Shown in pieces: positions 1 through 10,345 of a stretch of 64,000 nt of DNA. The stretch comes from Microthyrium microscopicum (lineage: Eukaryota > Ascomycota > Dothideomycetes > Microthyriales > Microthyriaceae). The stretch is from contig MU004238.1 of NCBI GenBank assembly GCA_010405405.1, positions 1,874,374 to 1,938,373 on the forward strand. Reading direction: 5' to 3'. The notes beneath the pieces are model-generated. The model saw only the letters and a list, made by a program, of their open reading frames with translations, was not told where the DNA came from and did no database searches. The position numbers and the translations under genes were made by a program. Positions within the stretch are counted from its first letter, which is position 1. Each line of letters begins with the position of its first letter.

Positions 1-311
1 CGCTGTTGGAATAGGTTGAGGAAGTCGCCATTCAAGAGGAATCAACTCCAGAACTGCCAGCTTCTTGCCCAAGGCTAATTCCTGCCAAGTCAGTTCAACT
101 GGCATGGAACCCATTGTATGATCAAGTAAGATGTATGATTTTGGAAATGAAGAGACAAGATTCTTAAAATACCAAAGTCAACGAGGAATACAGCCAACCT
201 TTAATCAAACAGTAAGTTGAGTAAGATTGGCGATAGCATCTCCTCAAGAAAATCTAGCCATGCTTTCTTCCCGTCTCACAATCTGAAACGTTATCAACCT
301 GATGTGCAATT

Positions 312-718
312 GATAAGATTACCAGGTATCGCCTTATCTTCGTGGAGTGTCTATAAAAAGAGGGGTCCACATTTATCCACGATAGCATGTTTATATGAGA
401 GCTCCCCGCTGCTGTTTTTGTCTGCGGAGGCAACGGCGGGATTGATTGCGCCGTTCATATCTCCCAACCGCGCAAACCCGTGGAATGATCTCTGAGTATG
501 CAAAGGGCCGTTCTTACCATTGCTAGTTTTATATCTGACATTCTGCGAATGTACGAAGACAAGCTGCTAAGAAATGGCTGAAGCCAGACGCCGAGCTGTT
601 CTCTAGTCATCGCGGGTAAAGATAAGAAATGAATCTTGTACAGGAGATCACTAACTTGTATCTTGGAATGCTGTGAATTTAGTTGAAGATGTACAAGTCC
701 TTTTTGTCAGTTCTTATC
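312..718. promoter_or_regulatory. GATAAG cluster upstream of the urea transporter
   Basis: Four GATAAG hexamers lie in the 550 bp before the symporter start: 312-317 and 621-626 on the plus strand, and their complements at 333-338 and 713-718. Fungal nitrogen regulators of the AreA/NIT2 GATA family bind HGATAR, and DUR3-type urea transporters are classic targets of nitrogen derepression. The motif count is seen directly; the regulation is inferred. I see no convincing gene in 1-857. Short reading frames there are not conserved-looking and may be leader or the tail of a neighbour. Confidence 0.5.
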
Positions 719-857
719 TTGAACGACATGTTTACAACTTCTATAAATTCAAGGTGTCGGAACCGCTGATCAGATATTTCGGTACCGGCATCTCAGAATA
801 CTTTGATTATCATCCTGTACTCGTCTCTTCTTGTTGCAAATTGTTCGTCTTCTCACC

Positions 858-3212
858 ATGGGCAAACAAACTTTTGGGGCAGAACTTCAAGTTCTCAGCC
901 CAGGCATTGGTTATGGCATTCTTGCAGGAATCGGAGCTGTATTTACTGTCATTATGATATTGTAAGTTGTCCATCTCAATGAACATGAATGCTCCAGTAC
1001 TGGTTCTTCCAAAAGACAAGTATTGTCTAGACTTTGTGAACCACAACTGACATAGTTATAGTTCATCAAAGCTTCAGAACAAATACTCAAGTTACTCAAC
1101 CAAGTCATCCGAAGAATTCAACACTGCTTCAAGGAGCGTCAAACCTGGGCTCATTGTGGCCGGTATTGTTTCCTCGTGGACATGGTCGGCAACTCTTTTG
1201 ACAAGTTCGACTTTCGCATACCTCTTTGGCATTTCTGGTCCAATGTGGTACGCAGCATTGGGATCCTCTCAAGTCTTGTTATTCTCCATGTTGTCTCTGA
1301 TGGTCAAGAGAGATTTGCCAGGCGCTCATACATTTCCGGAGATTGTTTTGGCTCGGCATGGTCCTATTGCTCATGGTATTTATCTCTTCATGGGATGGGC
1401 TACCAATTTATGTAAGTGTGCTCCTGAAGTGGACCATTGTTTAACACACTAATCAATGTTAATAGTTGTTGGTGCAACTTTGGTCCTTGGTGGAGCAGAC
1501 GTTGTGGCAGGACTTACAGGTGTAAACATCTATGGCGCTTGTTTTATCGTAAGTACTTTTCCTGACACTGGCAGGTACATCATACTGACAACGAAAATAT
1601 AGATTCCACTTGCCGTTGCAGTATATGTGATTCAGGGAGGTCTGCGCAGTACCTTTATCGCCGACTACATTCATACTGTAATTCTTTTCGTGGCGATCTT
1701 CACCTTTGCGTTTACCCTCTATACAACGGATGACTTTGTCGGAAGCCCAGGCAAATTTTACGACTTGCTGACTGAAGCCGCAAAGGCCACCCCTCTTGCT
1801 GGCAATGCTGGTGGCTCATGGCTCACCTTTCGTTCTCACGACGGCTTGATCTTCGCGGGTCTGATCTTCATGGGCAGCTTCTCAACTGTTTGGCTTGATC
1901 AGGCGTACTGGCAACGTGCCATTGCATCCAGGCCGGAGACTAGTGTCAAGGCATATTTGCTTGGTGGAGTAAGTTATGAATTCACTGCCACTTGATAGTC
2001 AGTACACTGGGCTAATCACTATGACTTTAGTTGGCTTGGTATGGCATCCCATACGGTTTCGCAACTGCCATGGGCCTAGGCTGTGTGGCATTGACCTCAT
2101 CGCCAAACTTCCCAACTTACCCCAACCCATTGAATGCCGCTCAAGTCGGCGGCGGTTTCTCAGCGCCCGCCACAGCCATCGCCTTGATGGGCAAGAACGG
2201 AGCAGTCCTAATGCTACTACTGCTCTTCATGGCCATCACCTCCGCTACTTCCGCCGAGCTCATCGCCGTCTCTTCACTCTGGACTTTCGACGTATACAAG
2301 CTCTACATTAACCCCAGCGCATCATCCTCCAAACTCGTAGTCCAATCCCACTGCGCAATCATTGCCTATTCTTTAATCCTCGCAGCCTTTTGCTGCGGAC
2401 TGAGTGCTAGTGGCATCGATATTACGTGGATCCTGACCCAAGGCGGCGTCATCATTGGCGGAGCCGGCATTCCACTGGGCATGATTCTGCTCTGGCCGTC
2501 CCGGATGTCGACAGTCGGTGCCATTGGCGCTCCACTGATTGCCATGCCACTTGGAATCATGACTTGGCTTGTCACCACTCACTTCAGGTCTGGCGCTATT
2601 AGTGTTGCAACGTCGGGTGACTTGACCAACGCCCTTGCGGGCAGCGCAACGACTTGTGGCGTAGGAGCAGTGTCTGCACTCATTCTGTCGCTTTTGTTTC
2701 CTTACAAATACTCTTCCAACGACCCTGCTCATCTGGCTCGAGTGCAGAAGATTCGAGGCGTCGCCATTGTACAAGGACAAGAGGTCGTTGTTCAAGGGAG
2801 CACAGTTACTCATCCAGATGACAAAGAGAAAGTTGCTGGCGATGTCCAAGAATCCGCAATACCGGAGACTCCTCCTCAGCCCGTAGCAGCTACAGGAAAC
2901 GATACCGTTGACTTCCTGCTCACCAACCACATTGAGCCGCTGAATTGGGAGCTGTATATCAAAGCTCGACGACTAGCTATCACGGCATGTGCAGTGTTTT
3001 TCGTGGTCGCCATGGTTGTGTTCCCGTTCAGCTTTTATGGTACTGCATTCATCTTTACCAAGGCTGCGTTCACAGGATGGATTGTGATCAGTTTGATTTG
3101 GGTCTTCTTCAGCGCGTTTGCGTGTATCATCTGGCCACTTGCTGAGAGCTGGCCGGAGATGAAAGAGATGACACGCATGCTTTTCAGGGATATGAGACGT
3201 CGCAAAGAATAG
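858..3212 (+). CDS. DUR3-type urea/polyamine:proton symporter (SSF family)
   Basis: A plasma-membrane sodium:solute symporter family transporter, most like fungal Dur3, which takes up urea and polyamines. Five exons fit with frame kept throughout: 858-961, 1062-1411, 1466-1548, 1603-1968 and 2031-3212, giving 694 residues, the usual size for Dur3. Recognisable family stretches are GIGYGILAGIGAVFTVIM near the N-terminus, VSSWTWSATLLTSSTFAY around residue 70, ADYIHTVILF and WLDQAYWQRAIAS in the middle, and a long run of hydrophobic helices through the C-terminal exon. The cytoplasmic insert near residues 540-590 is hydrophilic. The ATG at 858 is chosen because the family N-terminus (GxGYGxxxGxG) follows directly. 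Four GATAAG sites upstream suggest nitrogen control. Substrate is inferred from family; other SSF members cannot be excluded. Confidence 0.85.
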
Positions 3213-4440
3213 AAGGTAGACAGCAAATTAGCAAGGGGTTGAGATTAGAGTAATAGTGGTAGAATGGAATTGTTTACAGGTCCCAAATATGATCTTCAAG
3301 AGATCCCGGAAAATAGGGGTAAAGTAAAGAATGGTCATTCAGGCAGATTCTGGCCATTGTACTTGTCCTACAGCTGATGAAAAGCCTTGGAATTCGTTCC
3401 TCACGCAATCAAGAGGGAAACCGATGCTTCTGGAGATGGAGTGTAGTTGGGAAGTGCCATGCGATGGTTCCGTCTTGTGGCAAGGCGTGGTAACACAAAG
3501 GAGGAAGGAACCCAACATGTCGACCCCTGTTGCATTTTTCTTCGGAGATATTTCAACCACACGATCGAGGAGAATTTCTTAGCGATTGGCGCCGGGGTCT
3601 GTGAGGCCAATTAAACACCTGAAAAAGCCCAAAAAGCCAGAAAGCCGTAAAGAGAAGAAGATGAAGACGTGCGATGCACCTTGACGCCGTAGAAAACGAC
3701 CTCCCCAAAGCGGCTTCTTTCTAGCCAATCAGAACCAAGCCTAAAAACGAAGGTGATTTCTTTGCAACTTCTTTCGATGTCCATTTCTGGGACCTTGCAT
3801 CAACTTCGCATACTGCATATGCACCCTTTCTGCACTCGTAGCCTTCTTCACCGTTCGACCCCCAAGCCTGCATATTCCGCTCCATTAACTGTTCAAGCTG
3901 CTTATTCGTCTGCTCTCAATTCTCTGGCCAGCGATTCGCTACCTTTTAAGCTCTGCCATTCTTGTGACGCGTGCGCTTTCCGCCATGGCCGGATGGTTCT
4001 CTATATCGCGTTTTCCAGTTTGCATTCACTGGTGCGACACTTCTTCTAGACGTCACCAAGGCTCGTAGACGACGCTGGCTCTAGGGGGTGGACTGGTTCA
4101 AGGCGTTCAGATGGTTCCCGAACCAAGGGCGCGACGCGGTAGGATCATGTTGCTCAGAAACTGCGGCTTTCTTCAAGCTGGTTGGTAAATACTCGACTTT
4201 ACTGTTATATCGACATGTCCTTTGCTCTTCTTTGTTGCGTTTCGTACTCGTCGTTAATATTACTCTCGTTTTTGCTTTCCTAGCCTATCATTCTAGTCAT
4301 TCGTTTACTTCTATTCTTGGTAATATCGTCTTTTTTAATATATATACTACTTTTACAGTCTTTACGCTAACTATATCAAACACACTCGTTTCGTTCCTAC
4401 TACTCTATGATTTACAGATTTCCAGCAATTCTTATACCTA
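3213..4440. other. Intergenic region
   Basis: About 1.2 kb between the symporter and the next plus-strand gene. The last 250 bases are pyrimidine-rich on the plus strand (runs such as CTCGTTTCGTTCCTACTACTC), typical of a fungal core promoter or leader for the gene at 4441. Reading frames in 3331-4049 lack family features, and I do not call them. Confidence 0.5.
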
Positions 4441-6354
4441 ATGTTCAATCAACCGGTTGAAGAAGTAGTCCAACTCCTTCCTTGCGTTATCTGCTCAGCA
4501 CCGTTCGATCCGTCTACGCTTCCTTCTCACGTTTACGATCCATATCAAACATTCCTTTTATTCACCCATCACTCGTCGATTTGTCCATCATGCTTTGCGG
4601 AAGAATTGGCTAAACGTACACAACCTCATCCAACATCGGGACAGAGTTCACGTCCAATGAAAATGAATTACGAATCACCAATTTATGATCATGACATGAT
4701 GGCTCGAAATGATTCAACGACAACTTTTGTTTCCGAGCACGCAAGTATGCACAGAAAAGCAAGTTCAATTTCCACGATACCAAGAAGTGCTTCAACACCA
4801 ATTGGATCCGAGACAAGAAGCGTCCACAGGAAAGCAAGTTCAGTGACTACCTTCTCCCGACCAGGCTCTCAGCGAGAATATAAAAGCGCCGATCCACTTC
4901 GACGCCAACCGTCTATAAACCACTCTCGCAAGAGCCAAGAGACCTACCGGGCTCGCCCTTCAACATCCACAGGGTACAACTCCACATCTAGCCAAAAGAA
5001 CTCCCCTGAGCTGCTTCAACGCAGCCAAAGCCAACGTGCCTCTCCGGACCTATCTGTTCCCAACCAACTCGACAGACCAGCCAGCCGAGCCACCAGCGCT
5101 CTAGAACCCCCTCGCAAGAGTGGCGACAATGTCCGTCGTAAAGTGTCCTTTCGACACAATACGCCAACGGCAATCTACAACCCTCTCTCACCACTTCGTC
5201 CGCCAACGCCTACCGTGCCTCCATTGCCTGAACAGCTCATGGTTATGCCCAGGACACCAGATGTACCACCGCCATCATCTGCCTCTGGAGCTCCGGCGCC
5301 ACCAGCTATCAGGTTATCACCTGAGCCACGACCACGAGCATCGAACCGCCGCCAAGAATCACCGCCCTCATCAACGATAAGCTGGACGTCCTGGCGCACA
5401 CGAAGACAGCAAGAGAAAGATGCTCGCGAACAGCGCTGGCAGCTACGCAAAGAGAAACAGCGTCAGCGTAAAGAACGTGAAGATGCGGATAAAGGCATCG
5501 GTCTCTATCTCTTCTGCCCCGAATGCCGCGTCGTTGTAAAGACCACACCGAAATGGAAGAATGGTAGCTGTTGCTTGTAAGTCCGCCCTCCTTCTCTCCC
5601 CATTAGCTCCTGGCTAAGTACAACAAGTCTCTACTCAACCTGCCTCTTCCTCTGCACCGGCCCCCTCTCCCTCAGTCTGCTACTCCCCTGCGCATCAACC
5701 CAGATCCGCGATGTCCACAGCCACTGCCCAAACTGCTCCACCACCCTATCAACCTGGTCACGCCGCAAGAACCAACTCACAGTCCTCACCTGGGCCGGCG
5801 CGCCACCTACCATGCCGCCATCAGGACAAGCACACACAGGACCAGCACATCCACGACCAACAACCACCCCCATTCGCTTGCCATCTTCCCACCTCCCTTC
5901 ATCAACAAGCAATTCACGCCCACGAACCGCCATCCCACCACGAACCAGCAGCGCCCGAAGCCACCGCACCCACCCCCAACCCATCACCAACCACACCACC
6001 CACCCCCAAGCTCTCCCCCCACCCAACCGCGCCCACCACGCCCCAACCCCATCCAACGGCACAACCACAACCACCACCGAACGCACATCCGCCAGTTCCC
6101 TTCCCAGTTCCCTCCCCCAGTCCACCTCCGCCGCAACCGGAACGACCCAGCGCACACGCTCAAGCACACTAGTAGGCAGCAGTTCCGGCACGAGCGGCAA
6201 CAGTCCACCGCGCGATACACGCTCATTCGGCGGCGGAAGTTCCTTTGAGCGCGAGGGCGTGCGGGCGACAGATTTTGCGGTTGAGGAGGTGGAGGAGAGG
6301 GTGGTGGATTTAGATATAATTGAATTGACGGAGGTGGGGAGGGCGATTGGATGA
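4441..6354 (+). CDS. Uncharacterised protein with CxxC pairs at both ends
   Basis: I do not recognise the family. Exon 1 (4441-5576) and exon 2 (5676-6354) join in frame across a 99-bp GTAAGT...CAG intron, giving about 604 residues. The N-terminus has LPCVICSAPFD and, 30 residues on, ICPSCFAEE, a plausible zinc-binding CxxC...CxxC. After a long Ser/Pro/Arg-rich disordered middle there is a basic charged helix (residues about 315-355, KDAREQRWQLRKEKQRQRKERED). Then FCPECRVVV before the intron and SHCPNCSTT after it form a second CxxC...CxxC zinc-ribbon-like unit, so splicing is needed to bring the pair together. The tail is very rich in Thr, Pro, His and Ser, then acidic. The acceptor is the weakest part of the model; the reunited zinc ligands support it. 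Confidence 0.6.
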
Positions 6355-6770
6355 TTTGTGTGGGAATTGGGGAGGTGTTGGATTTATATCTTCTTTGTTT
6401 ATGGCTTGCCTTTGTCTCCCGCAAGGTTGAGATTGGGTGAGTAGTATTTTTCGAGGGGATGAGAGGATTGGTGTATTTGAAAAGAAAACTGTGTTAGCAA
6501 GGATGATGAGAAAAGGATGGGGAATGCATAATGTTTGGTGTTGGTGTCATGAACGACACTATCACGAATAGCAAGGAGTCAAGTATAGAGAATATTATGC
6601 ACATCCATCAACTTTATTGATTGATCATGTTTCGCTATGAATAAAACCCCTCGTGGCCAATATGAGGTGCAATGCCTAATCCTACAGTGTCCATAATAAT
6701 ACAATGCCAATAATCCAAACACCACCTAATAATCGTAGAATGCTACCGTTGTGTCCATGCCTAATTTGAT
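6355..6770. other. 3' intergenic region between convergent genes
   Basis: About 400 bp separating the plus-strand CxxC gene from the minus-strand coiled-coil gene. It presumably holds both 3' untranslated regions. No repeat, RNA gene or further reading frame stands out. Confidence 0.5.
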
Positions 6771-7874
6771 TTACAAGACCGCATTTTCGTTGCTGTCCAC
6801 TGGGGTTGCTGTATGCAAATGAGACTGATGTGCTGGTGCATGTTCTGCGCCTGGGCTTTCCGGTCCCGTAACCTGCCGCTCAAGCTCGCGAATGCGCATC
6901 TTGAGCATTTGATTTTCGCGCGTCAGGTTCTGCGTCTCTGCTTGGTAGAAAGCGGACTCGTCACGCAGACTATTCGAGCTCATGCTAACGGCTGACGAGG
7001 GAAGATTTCCAAATGCCGAGGGATCGTCGCCAACACTGGTATTGAGCGCCATGGGCGGCACCTGTTGAGCGCGCAGCGATGGCGACGGGCTTTGTGAAGA
7101 AGGATTGGCAACAGACGAGTGGCGCGAAGCAGAGATCTGGTGGGGTATGCGTTGCTGGGCAGGCGTTTGTGAGCGCGAAGTATCAGAGGGCGGATTGCTA
7201 TCGTCGGCAATCGCGGCAGTAGCAGAAGCGGGTGCATGTGCTTGGAGCGCAACGATTTGTGCTTGTTGTTGGCGGATCATGGAGAGGAGACGGTTCTGAA
7301 AAGCCTTGTTAGCGCGCGAGGCGGTTAGGTAGATGAGAGGAGTAGAATGACGACGCACCACTTGAGCTTCTTGCTCGTTTTCAAGCTCTTGGTGCAGTTC
7401 ACCTAGACTAGGGGCGCGAGCATGGCGAGTTGGGCTGGGTGAGCCATGGATACCAGCTTGTTGGCCGTGAAGGGACCAGCTTGGAGCGCGGCCAGATGTT
7501 GCTGGGCTCATGGCCATTTCGCCAGGCGCTGGGAGAGCTGGATCGTTGAGAGAGAGACTCATTCGGATACTCGATCGTCGTCGCTCATACGTGGGTTGTC
7601 CTCGCAAGCTGCCATTAGCTGGATTGCGCTCGTCGTTCTGTAGGCTAGAGTTGAGAGTAGCTGCGGCAGCGAGAGAGCTGGCTGTTGGAGAGTGTTGATG
7701 AGCGGGAGGGGTAGTTGTTCCGCTTCCTCTTCGCAAGGGGTTGCCTGGTGATGTATGACGTATGCTATCAGACATTCTGCCTCTTATGGGGAGACCGGGA
7801 GAGGACTGGATAGGCTGTTGATGGTTATCTGAAGAGTTTTGTGCAGATGAGAACGAGTTGATGTCGGGTGGCAT
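6771..7874 (-). CDS. Conserved fungal coiled-coil protein, function unknown
   Basis: Two exons on the minus strand, 7874-7359 and 7295-6771, give 346 residues. The 63-bp intron (7296-7358) is a multiple of three and has no stop, so it can be read through. It starts GTGCGT, has a GCTAAC branch site 9 bases before the CAG, and its removal restores a continuous heptad segment (ELENEQEAQV joined to NRLLSMIRQQQAQIVALQ, residues about 160-190). The rest is low-complexity Ser/Pro/Ala/Gln sequence with a second short leucine-type coiled coil near residues 300-325 (LTRENQMLKMRIRELERQV). Scattered RRxSS/RxxS motifs could be kinase sites. I know no function. It is convergent with the gene at 4441. Confidence 0.65.
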   Translation of the reverse strand: MPPDINSFSSAQNSSDNHQQPIQSSPGLPIRGRMSDSIRHTSPGNPLRRGSGTTTPPAHQHSPTASSLAAAATLNSSLQNDERNPANGSLRGQPTYERRRSSIRMSLSLNDPALPAPGEMAMSPATSGRAPSWSLHGQQAGIHGSPSPTRHARAPSLGELHQELENEQEAQVVRRHSTPLIYLTASRANKAFQNRLLSMIRQQQAQIVALQAHAPASATAAIADDSNPPSDTSRSQTPAQQRIPHQISASRHSSVANPSSQSPSPSLRAQQVPPMALNTSVGDDPSAFGNLPSSAVSMSSNSLRDESAFYQAETQNLTRENQMLKMRIRELERQVTGPESPGAEHAPAHQSHLHTATPVDSNENAVL

Positions 7875-8725
7875 GGCAAGCTGTTAGTTTATAAGTATAG
7901 CTGTTTAAAGCTTGTGCTTAGTAGTAGGCTAAGGCAGCCTAAAGCTCGGATCGGGATGCAGCGAGTGGGGTAAAGACACAATCAGATGGTGTATGAGGAT
8001 GAATTAATGGGGTGAGGAGAGTATGAGAATGAGGAGACGGCGGAGTATAGGGACAGATAAAGGAAAGAAAACAAATTGATGAGAGATTCTTTGTTGGAAC
8101 AGGTGATGTCAAAGAAATGGAGATAGCGGTAGAGGATCTGGTCTTTTGGTAGTCACTGGTCCAGTGCTGTGTGCTGAGTGGCCAACCTGAGTTGGGAACT
8201 GGTGGGGCTTGGGGGCATATGAAGTTGCATACAGCAGAGTATCAACTGACTGTGATCTGATACAAAACTTATTCATTTTGTTATCAACTCACTGGTTCAT
8301 TCTATTCCATTTCTTTTATGTTTATCAAATACTTACTTCTCTGGTGCTATCCATGAGTTTATCACTCCCCAGCTACGCCACAAAGAAGGTCAAGAGCAAG
8401 TGACCTCGTCTTTGTCCCCTCCTTTGTCATCAACTATTCCATCAGAGTTTCGGTACCCACGCTTTTAGATTGCCAGCACATCTGGGAATTAGCTGACATC
8501 GATGTCATAGCCCTTAGAGAGGGCTAGTACTTCTCAGCGTCTTGCGTCGTTAATGATAAGTTGCTGCTCAAACCTTCCGGCAGGCACATAGAAACTTCAT
8601 GCATGAGATCTACTCCAGAGGTTTCAACATCTTCAAGAAGCATACGTTCAGATATCGTGCATCTGATCGGATTGGAAACAATCATCCCAGCTCAGCAGCT
8701 GCAAGCAGATCGATTCTCAAAAGTA
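7875..8725. other. Intergenic region upstream of the coiled-coil gene
   Basis: Ordinary-composition DNA between the start of the minus-strand gene and the left end of the large repeat element. It should contain the promoter of the gene at 6771-7874. The element boundary at 8726 is where the terminal inverted repeat begins. No supported gene. Confidence 0.5.
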
Positions 8726-8761
8726 TACCGTTTTTACCCTTTCAGTTGGGCCACGGTAGCG
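8726..8761 (+). repeat. Left terminal inverted repeat
   Basis: 36 bp starting TACCGTTTTTACCC and ending GGCCACGGTAGCG. It matches the complement of 17164-17199 with one C/T difference. This sharp pairing 8.4 kb apart defines the element ends. Confidence 0.85.
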
Positions 8762-8799
8762 TGCCTATTTGGGTCGCGGCGCCACTAAATTTAGCGGGC

Positions 8800-9240
8800 G
8801 CTGCCCCTGTTAGTGATTATTTGTCCCTTTTGCACCCCCTGTTAGTAGCTACAGCATGCCCCTGTAGGGGCTTATTTTAGGGCCCTTCAGTAGAGCACGC
8901 TGTAGGGGCACCTGTAGGCCCTCTAGTAGGGCACGCTGTAGGGGCCCCTGTGAAGGTGCCTGTAAAGGTGCCTGTGAAGGTGCCTATAGCGTGCCCTACA
9001 AAAGGGACAGCTGTAGGGCGTAATTAGAAGGGACAGCTGTAGGGCGTAATCAAAAGGGATAACGGTATGGTACGATTAAAAGGGACAACGATTAGGCGCG
9101 ATCGAAAGGGACAAATAGTTACTATAGTGGAATATAGGAATAACAGCTATAGGGCACGATTAAAAGGGATAACGGTATAGTAGTAGGGTATATAGAAATA
9201 ATAGCTTAACTCCTAAGCTAGTTTGTGGTAGAACGTATAG
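8800..9240. repeat. Subterminal repeat array of the large element
   Basis: Several repeat types are packed together. Four copies of a 26-bp unit starting AGGGACA or AGGGATA run from about 9003 to 9106, and related units continue to about 9185. A 12-bp unit (CTGTGAAGGTGC and variants) occurs three times near 8949-8984. The motif GCACGCTGTAGGGGC occurs twice (about 8895 and 8936), with an inverted partner ending GCGTGCCCT near 8987-8997. ATTTGTCCCT near 8818-8828 is the inverse of AGGGACAAAT at 9107. Unlike the interior, this array is not RIP-degraded. Large DNA transposons often carry such subterminal transposase-binding repeats; that role is inferred. Confidence 0.65.
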
Positions 9241-9288
9241 TAGTAGGGGCATATTTTAGTATTTCGCTATAGCTAATCCCTAAGCTAT

Positions 9289-9502
9289 TGTGATGATTCC
9301 TCTTCATAGGCTTGACAGCGGTCTTGCCCTGGAGGGGCTACCCCTACACGGTGACGTCATAGTCACGTGCAGGTGGTCTGTGCGCGGATCCTGTCTACTA
9401 CTTCAGCTCGCCTCCATAGCTCTAGATCTCTCTCTTTCCTAGCTTTGCATTCAATATACTATCTTGATCTACTACGGCTCCCGTATCTCCAGGATCCTTA
9501 CA
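9289..9502 (+). repeat. Left LTR
   Basis: 214 bp, beginning TGTGATGATTCC and ending GGATCCTTACA. It is the same length as the partner at 10127-10340 and about 89% identical. It contains the AGCTTTGCATT segment complementary to the adjacent primer site. Confidence 0.85.
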
Positions 9503-10126
9503 TAATGCAAAGCTCTTCAAACTCCAATTCCCGCGCTTACCCCGTGGGAGCAACTTGCCATCGGTTTGAATAGGCTCTTCAGCGCGCGAAGCAAGCGCGC
9601 AGCCATTCCAAAAAGCGCAGAAATTCAGCGCGCAAATTCAACACGCGTCCGTGGACGCTCGGACCACCAATGGGCCCCTACGCGTTACGCGCATGCCCCA
9701 CCAACATTCAAAAACGGCTCCCCTACATTCCAAACTCCCCAATACACGTTTATTCCTTAGAGTACCGACGCTACGAACGGTCCCTAAGAGGATTTTTGGG
9801 TAGTCCCTTAGGAGACAAGAAGAACTAGTAGTTAGCAGGATCCTACCAAAATAATAGGAGCAGAAGGGATAGGAGCGTTGGCAGATTCCCAAAAAATTCA
9901 GGAACGAGCGAAGGATTCTCAGCAATTTCAGCATCCTCAGCCAAAAAAACGGCATTCCACAGCACACGTTCAATAGCTTCAAAACAACAACACAACGAAG
10001 AGGTTTTTCACCTATCTACACGGTTCCTACAAGTTTTCCCCTCCACAGGCAATTTTCAAAAGGATCTTTTTAGCAAAAGCAGGAGCAGATTTCAGTTTAG
10101 GAGCACTAATTTTAAAGGGGGGCTCA

Positions 10127-10340
10127 TGTAATGATTCCTCTTCACAAGCTTAACAGCGGTCTTGCCCTAGAGAGGCTACCCCTACACAGTGACGTCATAG
10201 TTACATATAGGTAGTCTATATACGGATCCTATCTACTACTTCAGCTCGCCTCCGTAGCTCTAGATCTCTCTCTTTCCTAGCTTTGCATTTAATATACTAT
10301 CTTAATTTACTACGGCTCCTATATCTCTAGGATCCTTACA
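10127..10340 (+). repeat. Right LTR
   Basis: 214 bp, beginning TGTAATGATTCC and ending GGATCCTTACA. It follows the polypurine tract by four bases. Most differences from the left LTR are in the C-to-T or G-to-A direction here, consistent with RIP. Confidence 0.85.
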
Positions 10341-10345
10341 GCTAT

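Larger units (their letters stand above)
9289..10340. mobile_element. Short non-autonomous LTR retrotransposon (fossil)
   Basis: Two 214-bp long terminal repeats (9289-9502 and 10127-10340), each TG...CA, flank a 624-bp interior. A perfect 5-bp target duplication GCTAT lies at 9284-9288 and 10341-10345. A purine-rich polypurine tract (AAAGGGGGG, 10114-10122) sits just before the right LTR. A candidate primer site (AATGCAAAGCT, 9504-9514) begins two bases inside the left LTR. It is a perfect 11-nt complement of AGCTTTGCATT within each LTR (9441-9451 in the left), the layout of Tf1/sushi-type self-priming elements. No gag or pol product is recognisable, so it would depend on enzymes of another element. 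The LTRs differ at 24 of 214 positions, all transitions, so RIP rather than clock-like decay probably dominates and age cannot be read from them. It inserted into the large DNA element. Confidence 0.8.

Noticed and set aside
217-495. Small gene upstream of the urea transporter
   Set aside because: No ATG context, domain or splice partner is convincing, and it overlaps the GATA-rich promoter.
7296-7358. Coding sequence joining the two halves of the coiled-coil protein
   Set aside because: The segment has a GTGCGT donor, a GCTAAC branch site and a CAG acceptor, and its removal gives a continuous heptad pattern, so it is an in-frame intron.
9503-10126. Protein-coding gene in the interior of the LTR element
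   Set aside because: Short frames there show no recognisable gag or enzyme feature; the interior is best described as non-coding element sequence.
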